From positions 2,366,501 to 2,430,500 of the forward strand of contig NC_015914.1 in the NCBI RefSeq assembly GCF_000222485.1: DNA of 64,000 bases. The letters are read 5' to 3'. Positions 63,753-64,000 of this stretch are shown in pieces; the stretch's first letter is position 1, and each line of letters starts with the position of its first letter. Source of the DNA: Cyclobacterium marinum DSM 745. GTDB lineage: Bacteria > Bacteroidota > Bacteroidia > Cytophagales > Cyclobacteriaceae. Under the pieces are notes generated by a model. The model worked only from the letters and a program-made list of their open reading frames with translations. It was not told the DNA's origin and did not search any database. Made by a program: the position numbers and the translations under genes.

Positions 63753-64000
63753 TTACAAGAGTAAAGCACCTGTTCCGTTTCTGTCAGGGAATGCAACATG
63801 ATCCTCATAAACTTTAACTCCATCAGCGATATCCTTCGACAAAAGCATGGCTCCATCCATGTCTACATAGTCTAGTAAGGGGGCAATATGAGCTATAGCT
63901 GATATCCCTACAGAAGACTCGGTCATACAGCCTACCATTGTTTTCATACCCAAAGCTTTGGCCTCTTTAAGCATTCTGAGTCCTGGAGTTATTCCGCCGG
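63753..64000 (-). CDS. Dipeptide epimerase (enolase superfamily), C-terminal part
   Basis: The frame is open to the window edge, so the 5' end is missing. The visible residues include [40 protein letters not shown] and [18 protein letters not shown]. This is the C-terminal barrel of L-Ala-D/L-Glu epimerases, where CMTESS and DMDGA are hallmark segments near the substrate. The enzyme converts L-Ala-D-Glu from peptidoglycan turnover into L-Ala-L-Glu. It is upstream of, and probably co-transcribed with, the BioF-like gene. Confidence 0.88.
   Translation of the reverse strand, partial: GGITPGLRMLKEAKALGMKTMVGCMTESSVGISAIAHIAPLLDYVDMDGAMLLSKDIADGVKVYEDHVAFPDRNGTGALLL

Overview
This window looks like chromosome from a marine Bacteroidota bacterium of the order Cytophagales, probably close to Cyclobacterium. 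The grounds are a SusC/SusD pair, the gene order nusB-ytxH-DUF1573-yajC-ybbR-coaE with an unusually long NusB, a 1428-residue DnaE with a fused proofreading exonuclease, AT-rich sequence, and Bacteroidota-type promoters (TTTG, about 20 bases, TAnnTTTG). The genus is inference. I see no rRNA, tRNA, CRISPR array, insertion sequence or prophage.

Layout. 1-10.9 kb: the end of a GNAT acetyltransferase, a Tat-exported Gfo/Idh/MocA oxidoreductase, a small acyl-carrier-like protein without the usual serine, a CLC channel, an SDR epimerase, an M14 peptidase and two small unknowns. These are followed by a carotenoid cluster (CruF-like hydratase, CrtZ hydroxylase) whose last gene overlaps a MerR/B12 light-sensor-type regulator. 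11.5-18.4 kb: a six-gene operon for exported proteins (beta-propeller/cytochrome c lipoprotein, CBM9-like protein, two paralogous amidohydrolases, RidA-like protein, Tat-exported SelA/DgaE-like PLP enzyme). It reads as an undescribed periplasmic pathway: deacylation, PLP elimination, then enamine hydrolysis. 18.8-25.7 kb: thioredoxin, DnaE and a metallophosphoesterase lipoprotein. 25.8-31.3 kb: a FecR-like fragment with a SusC/SusD uptake pair.

32-48.7 kb is a large carbohydrate locus. The left arm (minus strand) has an unrecognised polytopic membrane protein, a XylR-type regulator, an MFS sugar transporter and a ROK kinase lacking its zinc site. The right arm (plus strand) has a metallophosphoesterase, two sialidase-fold proteins around a ChbG/YdjC deacetylase, two tandem near-identical 746-residue secreted proteins, an HpcH/HpaI aldolase and a MurQ-like etherase. 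Together they suggest extracellular trimming of a glycan, import, phosphorylation, and cleavage of an ether-linked or 2-keto-3-deoxy sugar. The substrate cannot be read from the sequence.

48.7-57.1 kb is housekeeping on the minus strand: atpDC behind a good promoter, an NlpC/P60 peptidase behind a structured leader, the coaE-ybbR-yajC-DUF1573-ytxH-nusB operon and a leucine-type dehydrogenase. 57.2-64 kb: an ABC exporter, an outer-membrane-type protein, a DUF4838 hydrolase-like protein, an AT-rich repeat island holding a four-helix-bundle gene with an internal TGA, a BioF-like PLP enzyme, and the 3' end of a dipeptide epimerase that runs off the window.
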